Positions 49,019-59,500 are shown, counted from the stretch's first letter. The stretch: 64,000 nucleotides of DNA from Hydrogenimonas cancrithermarum (GCF_030296055.1 NZ_AP027370.1:558001-622000); one strand, 5' to 3'. Notes: generated from the sequence alone by a model not told the origin. Program-made: numbers and translations.

Positions 49019-49690
49019 TTATCTGTCCTTGATTTTATAGCCCGATCCTCGAACCGTCTCGATCAATTTTTCCTCGAAAGGTTTGTCGATTTTGTTGCGC
49101 AGATGATAGATAGTGACATTGACCACATTACTTTCGATACGCTCCTGTGTGCCCCAGATGTTATCGAGTATCGTGGTATGAGTGACCACGTGCCCCTTGC
49201 GGCGCAACAGCAGCTCCAGCAATTCGAACTCTTTGATCCCCAGCTCGATCACCTGGTCCCCCCGTCGGACTTCACGTTTCAAGGGGTCCAGTACCAGATC
49301 GCCCGTCTGAAGTAGATTGGATCCCCCATAACCGTTGCGCCGATGCAATGCCCGCAGACGGGCAACCAGTTCGCTGAACGCAAAAGGTTTCCCAAGGTAA
49401 TCATCGGCACCACTTTGCAGGCCTTCCACACGATCTTCCACCTCCGAACGTGCCGTCAGCATCAACACAGGAGATATATTGCCATCCCTGCGCATTCGCT
49501 CAACAACCTCGGGACCGCTGATACCAGGCAGCATCCAGTCGACCACCACGACATCGTAGTGATTGACCTGAGCCATATAAAGTCCCTCTTCGCCGTCTGC
49601 AGCCCGTTCGACTCGCATTCTCTCTTCCTTGAGGCCGCGTTCTATGAATGAGGCGATCTTTTCGTCATCTTCGATCAGTAAGATTTTCAT
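49019..49690 (-). CDS. OmpR-family response regulator
   Basis: 223 residues. Receiver domain with acidic pocket IEDDE and phospho-Asp in VVVVDWMLPG, then a winged helix with SNVVNVTIYHLRNKID and ETVRGSGYKIKD. I chose ATG 49690 (MKILLIEDD). It is the first gene of the minus-strand operon and likely controls it and perhaps the divergent ABC operon, through the palindrome between them. Confidence 0.93.
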   Translation of the reverse strand: MKILLIEDDEKIASFIERGLKEERMRVERAADGEEGLYMAQVNHYDVVVVDWMLPGISGPEVVERMRRDGNISPVLMLTARSEVEDRVEGLQSGADDYLGKPFAFSELVARLRALHRRNGYGGSNLLQTGDLVLDPLKREVRRGDQVIELGIKEFELLELLLRRKGHVVTHTTILDNIWGTQERIESNVVNVTIYHLRNKIDKPFEEKLIETVRGSGYKIKDR

Positions 49691-49732
49691 AAGAACTATT
49701 GTAGCGTACCACCATGACAATATGATAAAGTG

Positions 49733-49754
49733 GAGATGAAAATTTTTTCATCTC
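49733..49754. promoter_or_regulatory. 22-bp perfect palindrome between the regulator and ABC exporter operons
   Basis: Arms GAGATGAAAA (49733-49742) and TTTTCATCTC (49745-49754) around a TT centre. It lies in the divergent promoter region, 43 bases from the response regulator start and 42 bases from the ABC ATPase start. It fits an operator for the adjacent regulator; a terminator role is less likely here. Confidence 0.5.
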
Positions 49755-49795
49755 TTTTTCATAGATATCTCATTTATGTCCGAGATAATCGCATT

Positions 49796-50527
49796 ATGAT
49801 TACTGGAAAAGATGCCAGTGTTGCAGGCTTTGCCGTCCACTGCAGGAATATCACGAAAACATATGGTAAGGGTAGTGCAAAAGTCCATGCATTGAGAGGG
49901 GTCGACCTGGACATCAGAAAAGGTGAAATGATGATAATCGCAGGGCCTTCCGGATGCGGAAAGACGACATTCGTCTCCATCATTTCCACATTATTGGAGC
50001 CAGACAGCGGCACCTGCAGAGTGTTTGGACGGGACGTATTTCACTTTTCCAAAGAACAGAAAATCCTTTACCGGCGGCAAACGATCGGTTTTGTTTTCCA
50101 GGCTTTCAATCTGCTTCCCGCATTGACCGCACAGGAAAATGCGGCCCTTCCACTGCTCATCAAAGGTGTGGAACGGAAAAAAGCGATGAGATTGGCGGCC
50201 GAAACGTTGAGAGATGTAGGCTTGAGTGTCCGCCACAATGCTCTGCCATCGCAGATGAGTGGTGGAGAAAAACAACGCGTTGCCGTCGCCAGAGCGCTGA
50301 TCCATAATCCTCGACTTGTCGTATGTGACGAACCGACAAGCAACCTCGACCATGTAACCGGACAGAAAATCATGGAACTCCTGCAGGGTTTGGCCCGGAC
50401 GCACGGCACTACACTGCTTGTCGTGACGCACGATAACCGAATATACAACTATGCGGACCGGATCGCCCACATGGATGATGGAAGAATCATGGATATTGAA
50501 ATAATCAAAAGCAGAGATTTTTCATGA
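49796..50527 (+). CDS. ABC exporter ATPase (LolD/MacB/DevA type)
   Basis: 243 residues from ATG 49796; an upstream in-frame ATG at 49730 would cover the palindrome and lacks a ribosome binding site. Walker A GPSGCGKTT, Q-loop, signature SQMSGGEKQRVAVARAL and Walker B RLVVCDEPTSNLD are all intact. It powers the adjacent FtsX-type permease. It overlaps the membrane-fusion gene by 4 bases. The ATPase-adaptor-permease set resembles DevBCA/MacAB exporters. Confidence 0.93.
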   Translation: MITGKDASVAGFAVHCRNITKTYGKGSAKVHALRGVDLDIRKGEMMIIAGPSGCGKTTFVSIISTLLEPDSGTCRVFGRDVFHFSKEQKILYRRQTIGFVFQAFNLLPALTAQENAALPLLIKGVERKKAMRLAAETLRDVGLSVRHNALPSQMSGGEKQRVAVARALIHNPRLVVCDEPTSNLDHVTGQKIMELLQGLARTHGTTLLVVTHDNRIYNYADRIAHMDDGRIMDIEIIKSRDFS

Positions 50528-51423
50528 AGCGTCTTTATCTGATTGTCGCAATCGCTATGTTGGGACTGGTATTCACCGGATTGCTTGTCTATAAAGATTC
50601 CGCCCCTTTGCGCGGTCGAAGCAAGCCTATCCCGACCTGGCATCCACCCTTTGCTTCGTTTGTGGCTGGGACCGGTATCGTTGAAGCATCTTCTACCAAT
50701 ATTTCTGTCGGTTCGCCAGTATCGGGTATCGTGGAAAAGCTCTATGTCAAACCAGGCAGTTTGGTGAGGCGTGGAGAACCACTTTTTAAACTTGATGATA
50801 GAAAATTAAGAGCAAAACTTCCTCTTCTGGAATCCGAGGTAACCGCGGCCAAAAGTGAAATGAAAAAATATCGTGATATTTTTGAAATCGATGAAAAACT
50901 CTATCGAGAGGCCCCGGGTACTATCAGCCAAAAAGATTATGAAATCTCACGAAACAACTATCGTCACGCCATGGATCTTTGGAAAAAGGCAAAGGCAAAT
51001 TTGAAGGTATTAAAAGATGAGATTGCTCTTTATACAGTCATGTCGCCCATTAAAGGGAGAGTGCTTCAGTGCAGAATGCGGGAGGGAACCTACATGCAAG
51101 CCTCTGGCGGTATTCCGCCGCTACTGATACTAGGAAGCCGTGATCTTCATCTACGCGTTGAAGTCGATGAGTATGAGGCATGGCGCATCAAAGCAAAGGC
51201 CAAAGCCGTAGCCTTTGTTCGTGGCCATCCGGACATGAAACTTACGCTGAAATACCTCTACACTGAACCATTAATAGTTCCCAAGTCCATTATTCAGGAA
51301 AGGCCGACGGAGCGGACAGACACACGGGTTTTGCAGGTCATCTATCGTTTCGAACATCCGGATTTTCCCATCTACCCGGGTCAAACGCTGGACGTATTTA
51401 TCGAAACGGCAGGGAATAGCTGA
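50524..51423 (+). CDS. Membrane-fusion protein of the ABC exporter (HlyD family)
   Basis: 299 residues. One N-terminal membrane helix (about 5-23), a split biotinyl-lipoyl domain (VGSPVSGIVEKLYVKPGSLV; then YTVMSPIKGRVLQCRMREG), a helical hairpin between them (about 90-165) and a C-terminal barrel. It bridges the inner-membrane permease and an outer-membrane channel such as TolC. It is coupled to the ATPase (4-base overlap) and abuts the permease gene. Codons here look more A/T-rich than in backbone genes. Confidence 0.9.
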   Translation: MKRLYLIVAIAMLGLVFTGLLVYKDSAPLRGRSKPIPTWHPPFASFVAGTGIVEASSTNISVGSPVSGIVEKLYVKPGSLVRRGEPLFKLDDRKLRAKLPLLESEVTAAKSEMKKYRDIFEIDEKLYREAPGTISQKDYEISRNNYRHAMDLWKKAKANLKVLKDEIALYTVMSPIKGRVLQCRMREGTYMQASGGIPPLLILGSRDLHLRVEVDEYEAWRIKAKAKAVAFVRGHPDMKLTLKYLYTEPLIVPKSIIQERPTERTDTRVLQVIYRFEHPDFPIYPGQTLDVFIETAGNS

Positions 51424-52623
51424 ATGTTTCGGATTGCGATTCAGATGCTTTTGGCGGATAGAGCCAAGTTTTACGGATTGCTTTTTGGCATCTCTTTTAC
51501 CGCATTTCTGGTCAGTTTTGCCCTGTCATACTTTGCGGGCTTCATGACTCGCGGGTTTGCGCTGATCTCCGAAAATCCTACCGCAAATGTCTGGGTGATG
51601 GATCCTGCCGTCCGTTCTACGGAGATGACGATCAATCTGAGCGATTCCACACTGGATCGCGTCAAGAGTGTTGCCGGCGTCAATTATGCTGTCCCGCTGG
51701 CAATCAAGGATGCGGAAGTCCGTTTTCCAAACGGTCATTTCCAGCGCTTTCAGTTTATCGGGGTTGACGATGCAACTTTGGTCGGGGTGCCCAAATTTTT
51801 GGATAACACACCCGTTTCGTTGCTGCACATACCCGATGCGGTTTCCGTCGATCCGGGAGGCACGGAAGGCAAATTGCTTACGCCGCGGTTTAAAAAGGAT
51901 CAATGGCCGTATGACGGTGTCCACCTGGGAGTGCCTATGCGCCCTCTGCAACCGAGGGATGAGCTGCTTGTTAACGATCATCGGATTGTTGTCACCGGCC
52001 TGTCAAAAACGATTCCTCGTTTTCCTCCCAGGCCGCTTTTGTATACAACGCTTTCAAACCTCAAACTAATTTTCCCGGGTGAAAGCCGTATCATAACTTT
52101 TATTCTCGTCTCAGTATCCAAAGATCTCCCTCCCCGAGTGTTGGCCAGGCGAATTGAAAAGGAAACGGGGCTGCGTGCCCGAAGCAGTGAGGATTTCAAA
52201 ATCGATACACTCCGGTGGTATTTGGTGAATTCGGAAGATGTGGGAGACATGACGGCCATGTTGATTTTGGCTATGGTGGTGGGTTTCGGTGTCACAGGTA
52301 TCATGCTCTACATGTTTACAATTGAAAATATCCGGCAATATGCAGTGCTGACCGCTCTTGGCACTTCGGATGAAACACTCCTGGAAATGGTGTTTGTCCA
52401 GGCAGCAGTTGTGGCCTTGCTGGGTGCTGCGATAGGGATAGGTGCTTGTGCGTTTACCGATATGGCGATGAAACTGGCAGGAATCGATTATCCATTTCGT
52501 CTAATGTTGTGGGCGCCCATCATTGGAGTTTTAGGTGTCTTGACTGTCAGCTTCACTGCGGCAATCCTGAGTATCCGGCCCGTATTGAAACTGGACCCGG
52601 GTATCGTGTTTTCTGGCAGATAA
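51424..52623 (+). CDS. ABC exporter permease (FtsX/DevC-like)
   Basis: 399 residues, four membrane helices: one at 18-42, then a large periplasmic domain (about 45-270), then three near the C-terminus (about 280-300, 322-350, 360-385). This is the MacB/FtsX/DevC fold. The substrate is unknown; DevC-type systems export glycolipids, MacB-type export peptides, enterotoxin or macrolides. The start directly follows the adaptor stop. Its stop overlaps a further ATG (TAATG). Confidence 0.9.
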   Translation: MFRIAIQMLLADRAKFYGLLFGISFTAFLVSFALSYFAGFMTRGFALISENPTANVWVMDPAVRSTEMTINLSDSTLDRVKSVAGVNYAVPLAIKDAEVRFPNGHFQRFQFIGVDDATLVGVPKFLDNTPVSLLHIPDAVSVDPGGTEGKLLTPRFKKDQWPYDGVHLGVPMRPLQPRDELLVNDHRIVVTGLSKTIPRFPPRPLLYTTLSNLKLIFPGESRIITFILVSVSKDLPPRVLARRIEKETGLRARSSEDFKIDTLRWYLVNSEDVGDMTAMLILAMVVGFGVTGIMLYMFTIENIRQYAVLTALGTSDETLLEMVFVQAAVVALLGAAIGIGACAFTDMAMKLAGIDYPFRLMLWAPIIGVLGVLTVSFTAAILSIRPVLKLDPGIVFSGR

Positions 52624-52901
52624 TGTATGTTGAAAATTTGAAACACAGTTTTGTAAGAGAGAAAAACTCATCATGTTTTTGGACGAAAGCGTATAGATCG
52701 TTGTGGTGTCGACACAATAGAGAGCAGATTAGATTTATTGATTTCGACAACCAGGTCAAAGTGCAAATTTCGAAAAGATCAAAACTCAAAAGTTGGCTGG
52801 ATGGTTTGTTTTTTTCCTTTGCTTTTTTGCGAATTCACCGGGGCTGTGGAATGAATATTTTCATGACCTTTGAGCATATTGTTTTTACACTTCTCCTCTA
52901 G
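52623..52901 (+). CDS. Doubtful 92-residue frame after the permease
   Basis: The ATG overlaps the permease stop (TAATG), a classic coupling signal. The first residues MYVENLKHSF resemble the start of an ABC ATPase, but the remainder (from about residue 15) has no ATPase motif and looks like random, A/T-rich coding. It may be a disrupted gene whose body was lost when the nitrilase region joined it. The stretch 52902-52960 shows nothing recognisable. Confidence 0.3.
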   Translation: MYVENLKHSFVREKNSSCFWTKAYRSLWCRHNREQIRFIDFDNQVKVQISKRSKLKSWLDGLFFSFAFLRIHRGCGMNIFMTFEHIVFTLLL

Positions 52902-52959
52902 CGTGGGGGCGTAAATCCATTCAACGAAAGCACCGGTTTGTACTTTTTCCAACTTCTGA

Positions 52960-53454
52960 CATCTAATTGGCAAAAGGCGGCAAAGAAAGGTGCGCATCTG
53001 GCTCTCTTCCCCGAAGTATTCGTTCCCGGCTATCCCGACTGGATCTGGCATCTCTCCCCCGGTAAGATCGCATTTCAGCAGGAACTTTATGCAAGATTGC
53101 TGGAACAATCCGTGATCGTAGGCAGTCCGCAAACAGACCGCCTTTGCAAAGCCGCCAAAGATGCCGGGATCTATGTAGTGATAGGCATCAACGAAAAAAT
53201 GCGGACACGGGCGGCGGAAGTATCCACGATACGTTGCTCTTCATCGATTCCGATGGGCGCCTGTTCGGCCGGCACCAAAAGCTCATCCCAACCGCACCGG
53301 AGCGGACGATATGGCGACACTTCTCGCCGAGATCGACCTGCACAAACTTCGTGCCACCAAGTGGAACCTCGATGTCACAGGACATTATGCCCGCCCGGAC
53401 GCAGTTGAACTGGTTGTACATCGCAACGTTTCAACAAAACCCGAGAGAAAGTGA
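52960..53454 (+). pseudogene. Decayed nitrilase (carbon-nitrogen hydrolase)
   Basis: Three frames together read as a nitrilase. Frame 1 (to about 53200) has NWQKAAKKGAHLALFPEVFV with the catalytic Glu, and [16 protein letters not shown] one-base loss in an A run (53194-53199) shifts to [16 protein letters not shown] and [14 protein letters not shown] with the catalytic Lys. A deletion near 53310 then jumps to the C-terminal [18 protein letters not shown] and [15 protein letters not shown], ending at 53454. The segment with the catalytic Cys (CWENYMPL-type) is absent and the 5' start is missing, so it is non-functional. Confidence 0.82.
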
Positions 53455-53461
53455 GCTCATA

Positions 53462-55162
53462 TCAGATTTTGAAACAACTGCGCTCCAAGTAGATGATCGC
53501 TTCCCTGAAGGGAAAGGCTTCCTGGCATTGTAGGTATTCGACGATGCTTCGGTCGTGTGCCGTACCCGATGCCAGAAGGCGGCCGATAAAATAGCTTTTT
53601 TCATCCTCGTGTTCCATACCTTCCGGAAGCAGGAGGTCGTTCTCTTTCAGCACATGACGGCGGTAGTGGTTCAGCAGTAGCCAGAAGGCGAGTGCGGGTT
53701 CGCTGTAGCGGTTCAGGATCTCTTTCGAGAAATCCTCGAAGTCCCTGTAGCCGCTTTGGGCGAAGAGGTCGGCGATCAGGTCGATCATCGCGTTCAGGTG
53801 GCGCATCGGAACCGAATAGAGTATGAGCCGTGCCGCTCTTTTACCGTGAGTGTACTCCGAACCGAGGTAGAGGCGCACGCCACGCTCCACCTCTTCGGCG
53901 AAAAGCTTGGTCCGGATGCCGACGAGGCCGATATCGCTGAAAGCGTGGCGGGCGCACCCTTTCAGGCACCCGCTGAAGCCGAGAGAGATACCGAGCCTTC
54001 GGCACTTTTCCAGAGCGAGCGTGTCACTCTCTTTTTTTGTATCCATCAGAGAGTAGACGCAGTATTTCGAACCGGCACAGGCGACGATACCGCCATAGCG
54101 CTCCGTACTCTTCGCAAACGCCACCTTTTCCGGCAAACCGGGAATGTAGAAATTCTGGTCACAGCCTATACGAAGTTCTTTCACCCCGTACGTTCCACAC
54201 AGATGCAGTATCTCGTCGAACTGATCGAAAGAGAGCTCACCGAAACGGGTCGTGTACCGGTGGGCGAAGGTCCCGTTTTTCAGCGCCGTACGCGTTTCTA
54301 ACGGGGCTTTTTCAATAAGCAATTCTCCGGCCGACGGCAGCGTTTTGCCAAGACGTTCGGCGATCTTCGCCCTCAACCCGTCGATGCCGACGGCTTCGAT
54401 CATATGAAACAACCGCGCTTTCGAGCGGCTCGCCCTGGGGCCCTCCTCCCGGTAGACCTCCGCCACCGCCCTAAAAAGTACCGGCACTTGTGAAGCTTCG
54501 GCGAAAATATCGAGTGAGCGTGCCGTTTCCGAGTTTTTACCGCCCGCGTAGAGGTTGAACCCTACTCTGCCATCTTTTCTCGCCAACGCGAAATAGAGGT
54601 CGTTCCCGAAAAAGGAGGTGCGCTGCTTTTTCGTACCGCTGATCGCGACGTTGAATTTCCGGGGAATCATCCCCACGTAGTCGGGATTTTTCAAAAAGTA
54701 TCGCTGCATGGCGAGCACGAGGTCGTAGACCTCCACGAGATTCGCCGCCTCCAGCCCATCGAGAGGGTCGGTGACGATGTTTCGGAAATTGTCGCTGTAG
54801 GTCTGCCACGATGTGAGGCCGAAGCTCTCGATCCGGTGCGACATCCGCAGAGCCGACGGAAAGTCGAGACCGTGTACCTCCAGCTGCGCCCGCGAGGTCA
54901 CGATGATCTTTCCGCCGGCAGTGCAAGCCAGGTCCCGCACACCTTTCAGGGCCGCCGTGGCGATTCGTCCCGCCGGAATGCGGATACGGAGGGTGAAAGT
55001 CTCCGGTGCCAGTTTGTGGTTGTAGATACCGAAATTCTTCAGATAGAAGCGATCGGCTTCATCCAGCGCTTCCGCATGGATGAACGGAAGTTTTTCAAAA
55101 AAGTCGGCCGGCTTCATCTGTCGTTTCAGTTTTTCGATTTTGTTGATTTTCTGTTCTTTCAT
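53462..55162 (-). CDS. Siroheme nitrite/sulfite reductase
   Basis: 566 residues of the ferredoxin-nitrite / sulfite reductase beta family. Two ferredoxin-like repeats surround the siroheme domain; the 4Fe-4S/siroheme cysteines are Cys362 and Cys368 (ACAGSKYC) and Cys399 and Cys403 ([10 protein letters not shown]). Six-electron reduction of nitrite to ammonia or sulfite to sulfide is expected; the sequence alone does not decide between them. GGAGAG precedes the ATG. The C-terminal 70 residues are an extension. It lies between the nitrilase remnant and dnaJ (divergent). Confidence 0.88.
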   Translation of the reverse strand: MKEQKINKIEKLKRQMKPADFFEKLPFIHAEALDEADRFYLKNFGIYNHKLAPETFTLRIRIPAGRIATAALKGVRDLACTAGGKIIVTSRAQLEVHGLDFPSALRMSHRIESFGLTSWQTYSDNFRNIVTDPLDGLEAANLVEVYDLVLAMQRYFLKNPDYVGMIPRKFNVAISGTKKQRTSFFGNDLYFALARKDGRVGFNLYAGGKNSETARSLDIFAEASQVPVLFRAVAEVYREEGPRASRSKARLFHMIEAVGIDGLRAKIAERLGKTLPSAGELLIEKAPLETRTALKNGTFAHRYTTRFGELSFDQFDEILHLCGTYGVKELRIGCDQNFYIPGLPEKVAFAKSTERYGGIVACAGSKYCVYSLMDTKKESDTLALEKCRRLGISLGFSGCLKGCARHAFSDIGLVGIRTKLFAEEVERGVRLYLGSEYTHGKRAARLILYSVPMRHLNAMIDLIADLFAQSGYRDFEDFSKEILNRYSEPALAFWLLLNHYRRHVLKENDLLLPEGMEHEDEKSYFIGRLLASGTAHDRSIVEYLQCQEAFPFREAIIYLERSCFKI

Positions 55163-55233
55163 ATTCTCTCCGATTATACTTCACCTAAACCGCCATCTGG
55201 CTGAAAAGATTTTTAATTTACTCCAAATTATGT

Positions 55234-55239
55234 TAAAAT
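55234..55239 (+). promoter_or_regulatory. -10 box for dnaJ
   Basis: TAAAAT followed by CGCGCG, matching the promoter cores of rpsF and recR. It gives a leader of about 50 bases before the TTG start. Confidence 0.55.
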
Positions 55240-55296
55240 CGCGCGCATAAAACAGATACTTCCACATCTTCATTTCAGAAATATCAGGAGAATTTT

Positions 55297-56427
55297 TTGG
55301 CTGAACTGGATTACTACGAAATACTCGAAATCGAACGCACATCGTCGCAGGACGAGATAAAGAAAGCTTACCGAAAAATGGCACTCAAATACCATCCGGA
55401 CCGCAATCCGGACGACAAAGAGGCCGAAGAGAAGTTCAAACTCGTCAACGAAGCCTACCAAGTTCTCAGCGACGAAGAGAAACGCGCCGTCTACGACCGT
55501 TACGGCAAAGCCGGACTCGAAGGCCAGGGGTTCCACGGCTTCGAAGGACAGAGCTACGAAGATATCATGGACGACCTGAGCGCCATCTTCGAATCGGTCT
55601 TCGGCGGCGGGTTTACCGGCCGCCGCGCCTCACGAGGCTCGGGAGAGAAGTACAACCTCGACCTCTCGGCCCAAATGGAGATCAGTTTCAAAGAGGCCGT
55701 CTTCGGTGCAAAAAAAGAGCTCCGATACCGCTATAAAAAGCCATGCGAACCCTGCAAAGGAACCGGAGCCAAAGATGGTGCCGTCAGCACCTGCGAATAC
55801 TGCAACGGGCAGGGCCAGGTCTATATGCGACAGGGTTTCATGACCTTCGCACAAACCTGCCCGCAGTGCCACGGCAGCGGCCAGAGCATCAAGGAGAAGT
55901 GCCCAAAATGCGCCGGACGCGGCTACGAAGAGGTCGAAACGACGATCACCGTCGAAATTCCCGAGGGGGTCGACGACGGCAACCGCCTTCGCGTACCCCA
56001 TGCCGGCAACGTGAGCGCCGACGGCCGCCGCGGCGACCTCTACATCACGTTCTACGTCGAAGAGGATGAACACTTCATCCGCCATGGCGACGACATCTAC
56101 CTCGAAGTGCCGGTCTTCTTTACCCAGGCGGTACTGGGCGAAACGATCGAAATCCCGACACTTCGGGGCAAAAAAGAGCTCAAACTCCCTCAGGGCGCCA
56201 AGGACAAGCAGCAGTTCATCTTCCGCGGCGAAGGTGTGAGAAACGTCCACAGCGGCCAGCTTGGCAACCTGATCGCGCAAATTACAATCGTCTATCCGAA
56301 ATCTCTGAACGAGAAGCAAAAAGAGCTTCTCAAAGAGCTGCAAGAGAGTTTCGGCATCGAGTCAAAGCCCCATGAGAGTATCTTCGAGTCGGCTTTCGAG
56401 AAAATCAAGGGATGGTTTAAAAAGTAG
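55297..56427 (+). CDS. dnaJ: Chaperone DnaJ
   Basis: 376 residues, TTG start six bases after AGGAG. J domain with HPD ([16 protein letters not shown]), G/F region (about 75-110), four zinc-finger CxxCxGxG repeats ([32 protein letters not shown]) and the C-terminal substrate domain. It is the DnaK co-chaperone. No neighbouring dnaK or grpE. It converges on ccsBA. Confidence 0.97.
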   Translation: MAELDYYEILEIERTSSQDEIKKAYRKMALKYHPDRNPDDKEAEEKFKLVNEAYQVLSDEEKRAVYDRYGKAGLEGQGFHGFEGQSYEDIMDDLSAIFESVFGGGFTGRRASRGSGEKYNLDLSAQMEISFKEAVFGAKKELRYRYKKPCEPCKGTGAKDGAVSTCEYCNGQGQVYMRQGFMTFAQTCPQCHGSGQSIKEKCPKCAGRGYEEVETTITVEIPEGVDDGNRLRVPHAGNVSADGRRGDLYITFYVEEDEHFIRHGDDIYLEVPVFFTQAVLGETIEIPTLRGKKELKLPQGAKDKQQFIFRGEGVRNVHSGQLGNLIAQITIVYPKSLNEKQKELLKELQESFGIESKPHESIFESAFEKIKGWFKK

Positions 56428-56469
56428 ATTTTTTTCCATTCCGCCTGGGATGGAAGCTTCATTCTCATC

Positions 56470-56494
56470 GGACCGGAACCCACTCCTCCGGTCC
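56470..56494. terminator. Shared hairpin between dnaJ and ccsBA
   Basis: GGACCGGA and TCCGGTCC form a perfect 8-bp stem over a 9-base loop; a second weaker stem (CCATTCC/GGGATGG, 56438-56455) precedes it. They lie between convergent genes. There is no long T run on either side, so it may be a weak bidirectional terminator. Confidence 0.5.
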
Positions 56495-56503
56495 TTCACG
56501 ATT

Positions 56504-59500
56504 CTATTTGTTCGCTTTGTTCAGCGGCAGCAGTTCACGTTTTCGGTACGCCAGCACGATCGTAACGACCACCACACCAATCACATAATAGACAAACGTC
56601 GGGATCGGCACCGGGTCGCCTTTGGCGTAAGAGTGCATTCCCGAGAGATAGTAGTTGACGCCGAAGTAGGTCATGACGACAGAGCTGAATGCCAGCAAAG
56701 ATGCGACATTGAAAGCGAAGACGCCGCGCATCGACTTGACGAAGCGGATATGGATAACGACGGCGTAGACAAGAATCGTCACGAGGGCCCATGTCTCTTT
56801 CGGATCCCATCCCCAGTAGCGCCCCCAGCTTTCGTTCGCCCAGACCCCACCCAGGAAGTTACCGACCGTCAGCAAGGCGAGGCCGAAGATAAGGCTCATT
56901 TCGTTGATATGGGTCAGTTCACGAATCGAGTATTCGATGTCGGCACGGTTTTCGCCGTGCTTGATGATATAGAGCCAGAGCGTAATGAAAGCCAGAAGGG
57001 CACCAAGGCCCAAAAAGCCGTAACTGGCGGTAATCAGCGATACATGGATCATCAGCCAGTAGGATTTGAGCACAGGCACGAGGTTGGTGATCTCCGGGTC
57101 GAGCCAGTTCAGATGTGCGACAAAAAGGATGAGACCGGAAAGGATTCCCGTCGCAGCCAACGTAATCGGTGACTTTTTGGAGAAGATAAACCCGGCCAGC
57201 AGTGTCGCCCATGCGATGTAGAGCATCGACTCATATCCGTTGCTCCATGGGGCATGGCCGGAGATATACCATCGCAGTCCCAATCCGAACGTATGCACGA
57301 AAAATCCGAAAATCAGCAGCGCCATCGCAATGCGCACCGGCCATTTGAGGTTGAATTTCGGCTTGATGATGTGGTAGATCGAAAGCATCAGAAGTATGAA
57401 GCCGATACCGAGATAAAGAGGTATGAGCTTCTGGAACGGCTTGTTTTTGTTCATCCAGAGTTCCGCTTCGATCCGTCCTTCCGTGGGGATTATCGCCGCA
57501 CCGTAAAACTGCTGATACTGTTTGATCACCTCGAGTGCTTTGTCCGCTTTCTTCCAGTCGCCGTCCTTCAATGCGCTGTCGATATTGCTGAAATAGCTCG
57601 CCAGAATCGCCTGAACGAACTGGCCACTCTTCTCGTCGAAGTGCTTGATCGCATCGAGCGGAGCGTACCAACGGCCTGTCTTGTCTTTGGGGTTTGGAAA
57701 AATTCTCAAAAGCGATCCGGTAAAAGTCATATACATGACATTGACCCGCTCATCCACTTTCAGGATCTCCTTGTCGAGCGTACTACGCTCTGCCGGCCGC
57801 TTACGCGTGATCTCTTCAACCATTTTCCCGAGCTTGTAACTCTCCTTTTTCGAAAAATCGAAAAAATCATCGAATGCGGCATATTTGGCTTTCGAATCGA
57901 TACCGAGAATCTTGTTAATCCCCGGAAGCGAAATCTTGACCATAGGAACTTTCTGCCACTGTTCCGGGCGGATAATCATTCCCAGGAATATCTGGTCCGC
58001 ATCCAGACCGAAACGCTCCTCTTTGCGCGTCACCTTGCGCAGCACTTCACGCGCCAGTGTATCGATCGGTTCGATACGTCCCCCATTGTCCTGTACGAGC
58101 AAGCCGCCGAATTGCTCGGCGTGCGCTTTTTGAATAACCGGAAGATTGTACTTCTGGGCGGTTTCATCGGCATGCATCGGTGTCGGAAGCATCCATCCAA
58201 AGGCAAACACCGCGAAAAGCGGGGCACATTTTCTGGCAAGTTTCTGAAGGTCGCGAGCCCGGCGCATAAGCGTCTGGAATCGGCTCGAATAGGTGAGCAT
58301 CGAACCGAACATACCGATTGCGAGCATCAGATAGCCAAGATAGGTCGGCCAGGTGCCGGGATCGTGATTGACGGACAAGATGGTTCCTTTTTCGTCCATG
58401 TCGTAAGAGGACTGGAAAAATCGATAACCGCGATAGTCGAGGACATGGTTCATATAGATTCTAAACGGCATCTCGACCTTTTTTTCCGGATCGACGACAA
58501 CCACTTCGCTCGCATACGAGGAGGGGCTCATCGAACCGGGATAGCGTTCGAGCTGAAAATCGACCAGTTTGAGGGAAAAAGGGAGTTTGATGATTCTGGA
58601 ACCGTAACTGACGGCGATATCCCATCCATCGAGCGAAACGTGCACCTCTTCTCCCGGTTGGCCTTTGCTGCCGTAAACGGTCACGATTTTTGAATCTTTG
58701 CCGAGCTTCAGTTTCAACTCCACCGCATCGAGCGAACTGCGCATCATCGGAGCGCCCGCCTTGGCTTCACTGCTGGCGATAATCACTTTTGCGTGCGGAA
58801 GCGCCTCTTTGATGACAAAATTGACACCGGAACCGCTGTAGAGATGGCGGGTCTGCAGTTCATGTTCTCCCTGGCTCACCATGCCGGAACTTCGGTCACT
58901 CATCTTCAGATACTGCAGTGCGAAGGGGAGTTTGGCTTTGAGTTCTCCCTTTTCCATTCGAATTTCGATAACGGGCTTGTCGCTCTGAACAGCCGCTTCG
59001 AAGGCGATGACGAACGCCGGAGTCTCATAGCTCTCTCCCGCCTTGAGTATCACCTGCTGCGGCTTCTCTCCCGATGCGATCATCATGGAAATGACCGGGC
59101 CGCCCTTCTCGTCCACGACAATCTTTTCAGCCGCGTTGGGAATGTATCGCAGCACTTCGAGCGTCAATGTCTCTTTGTCGAGCCGTATATCCTGAAGCAT
59201 CCGGTTGCTTCCGATTTTCGAAAAGAGTACCGGTTTGGCGTAAACGAGGTGTTTTCCCTCTTTGGCCGCATCGATCTGGAGGTAGGTCCGGTCACTTATG
59301 ATTTCGTTGCTTGCCGCACCTTCACGGATATGCATAATCCCTTCGAAACCGAAATAGCGGGTAATTCCGGCACCGACCAGTATGACGATGAAGGCGGCAT
59401 GAAAGAGAAAGACAAGGCGTTTGCCGGGTCGCCACATACGGTAGCGGACGATATTGGAGACAAGGTTGACCGTGAGCAGAAGCAGAAGAAACTCGAACCA

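Noticed and set aside
45361-53460. attC sites or a gene-cassette array linked to the integrase remnant
   Set aside because: I saw no inverted-repeat elements with the expected core sites next to the remnant or at gene boundaries; the genes are operonic and not cassette-like.
57254-58693. 479-residue open frame on the plus strand
   Set aside because: Antisense to ccsBA; no recognisable motif.
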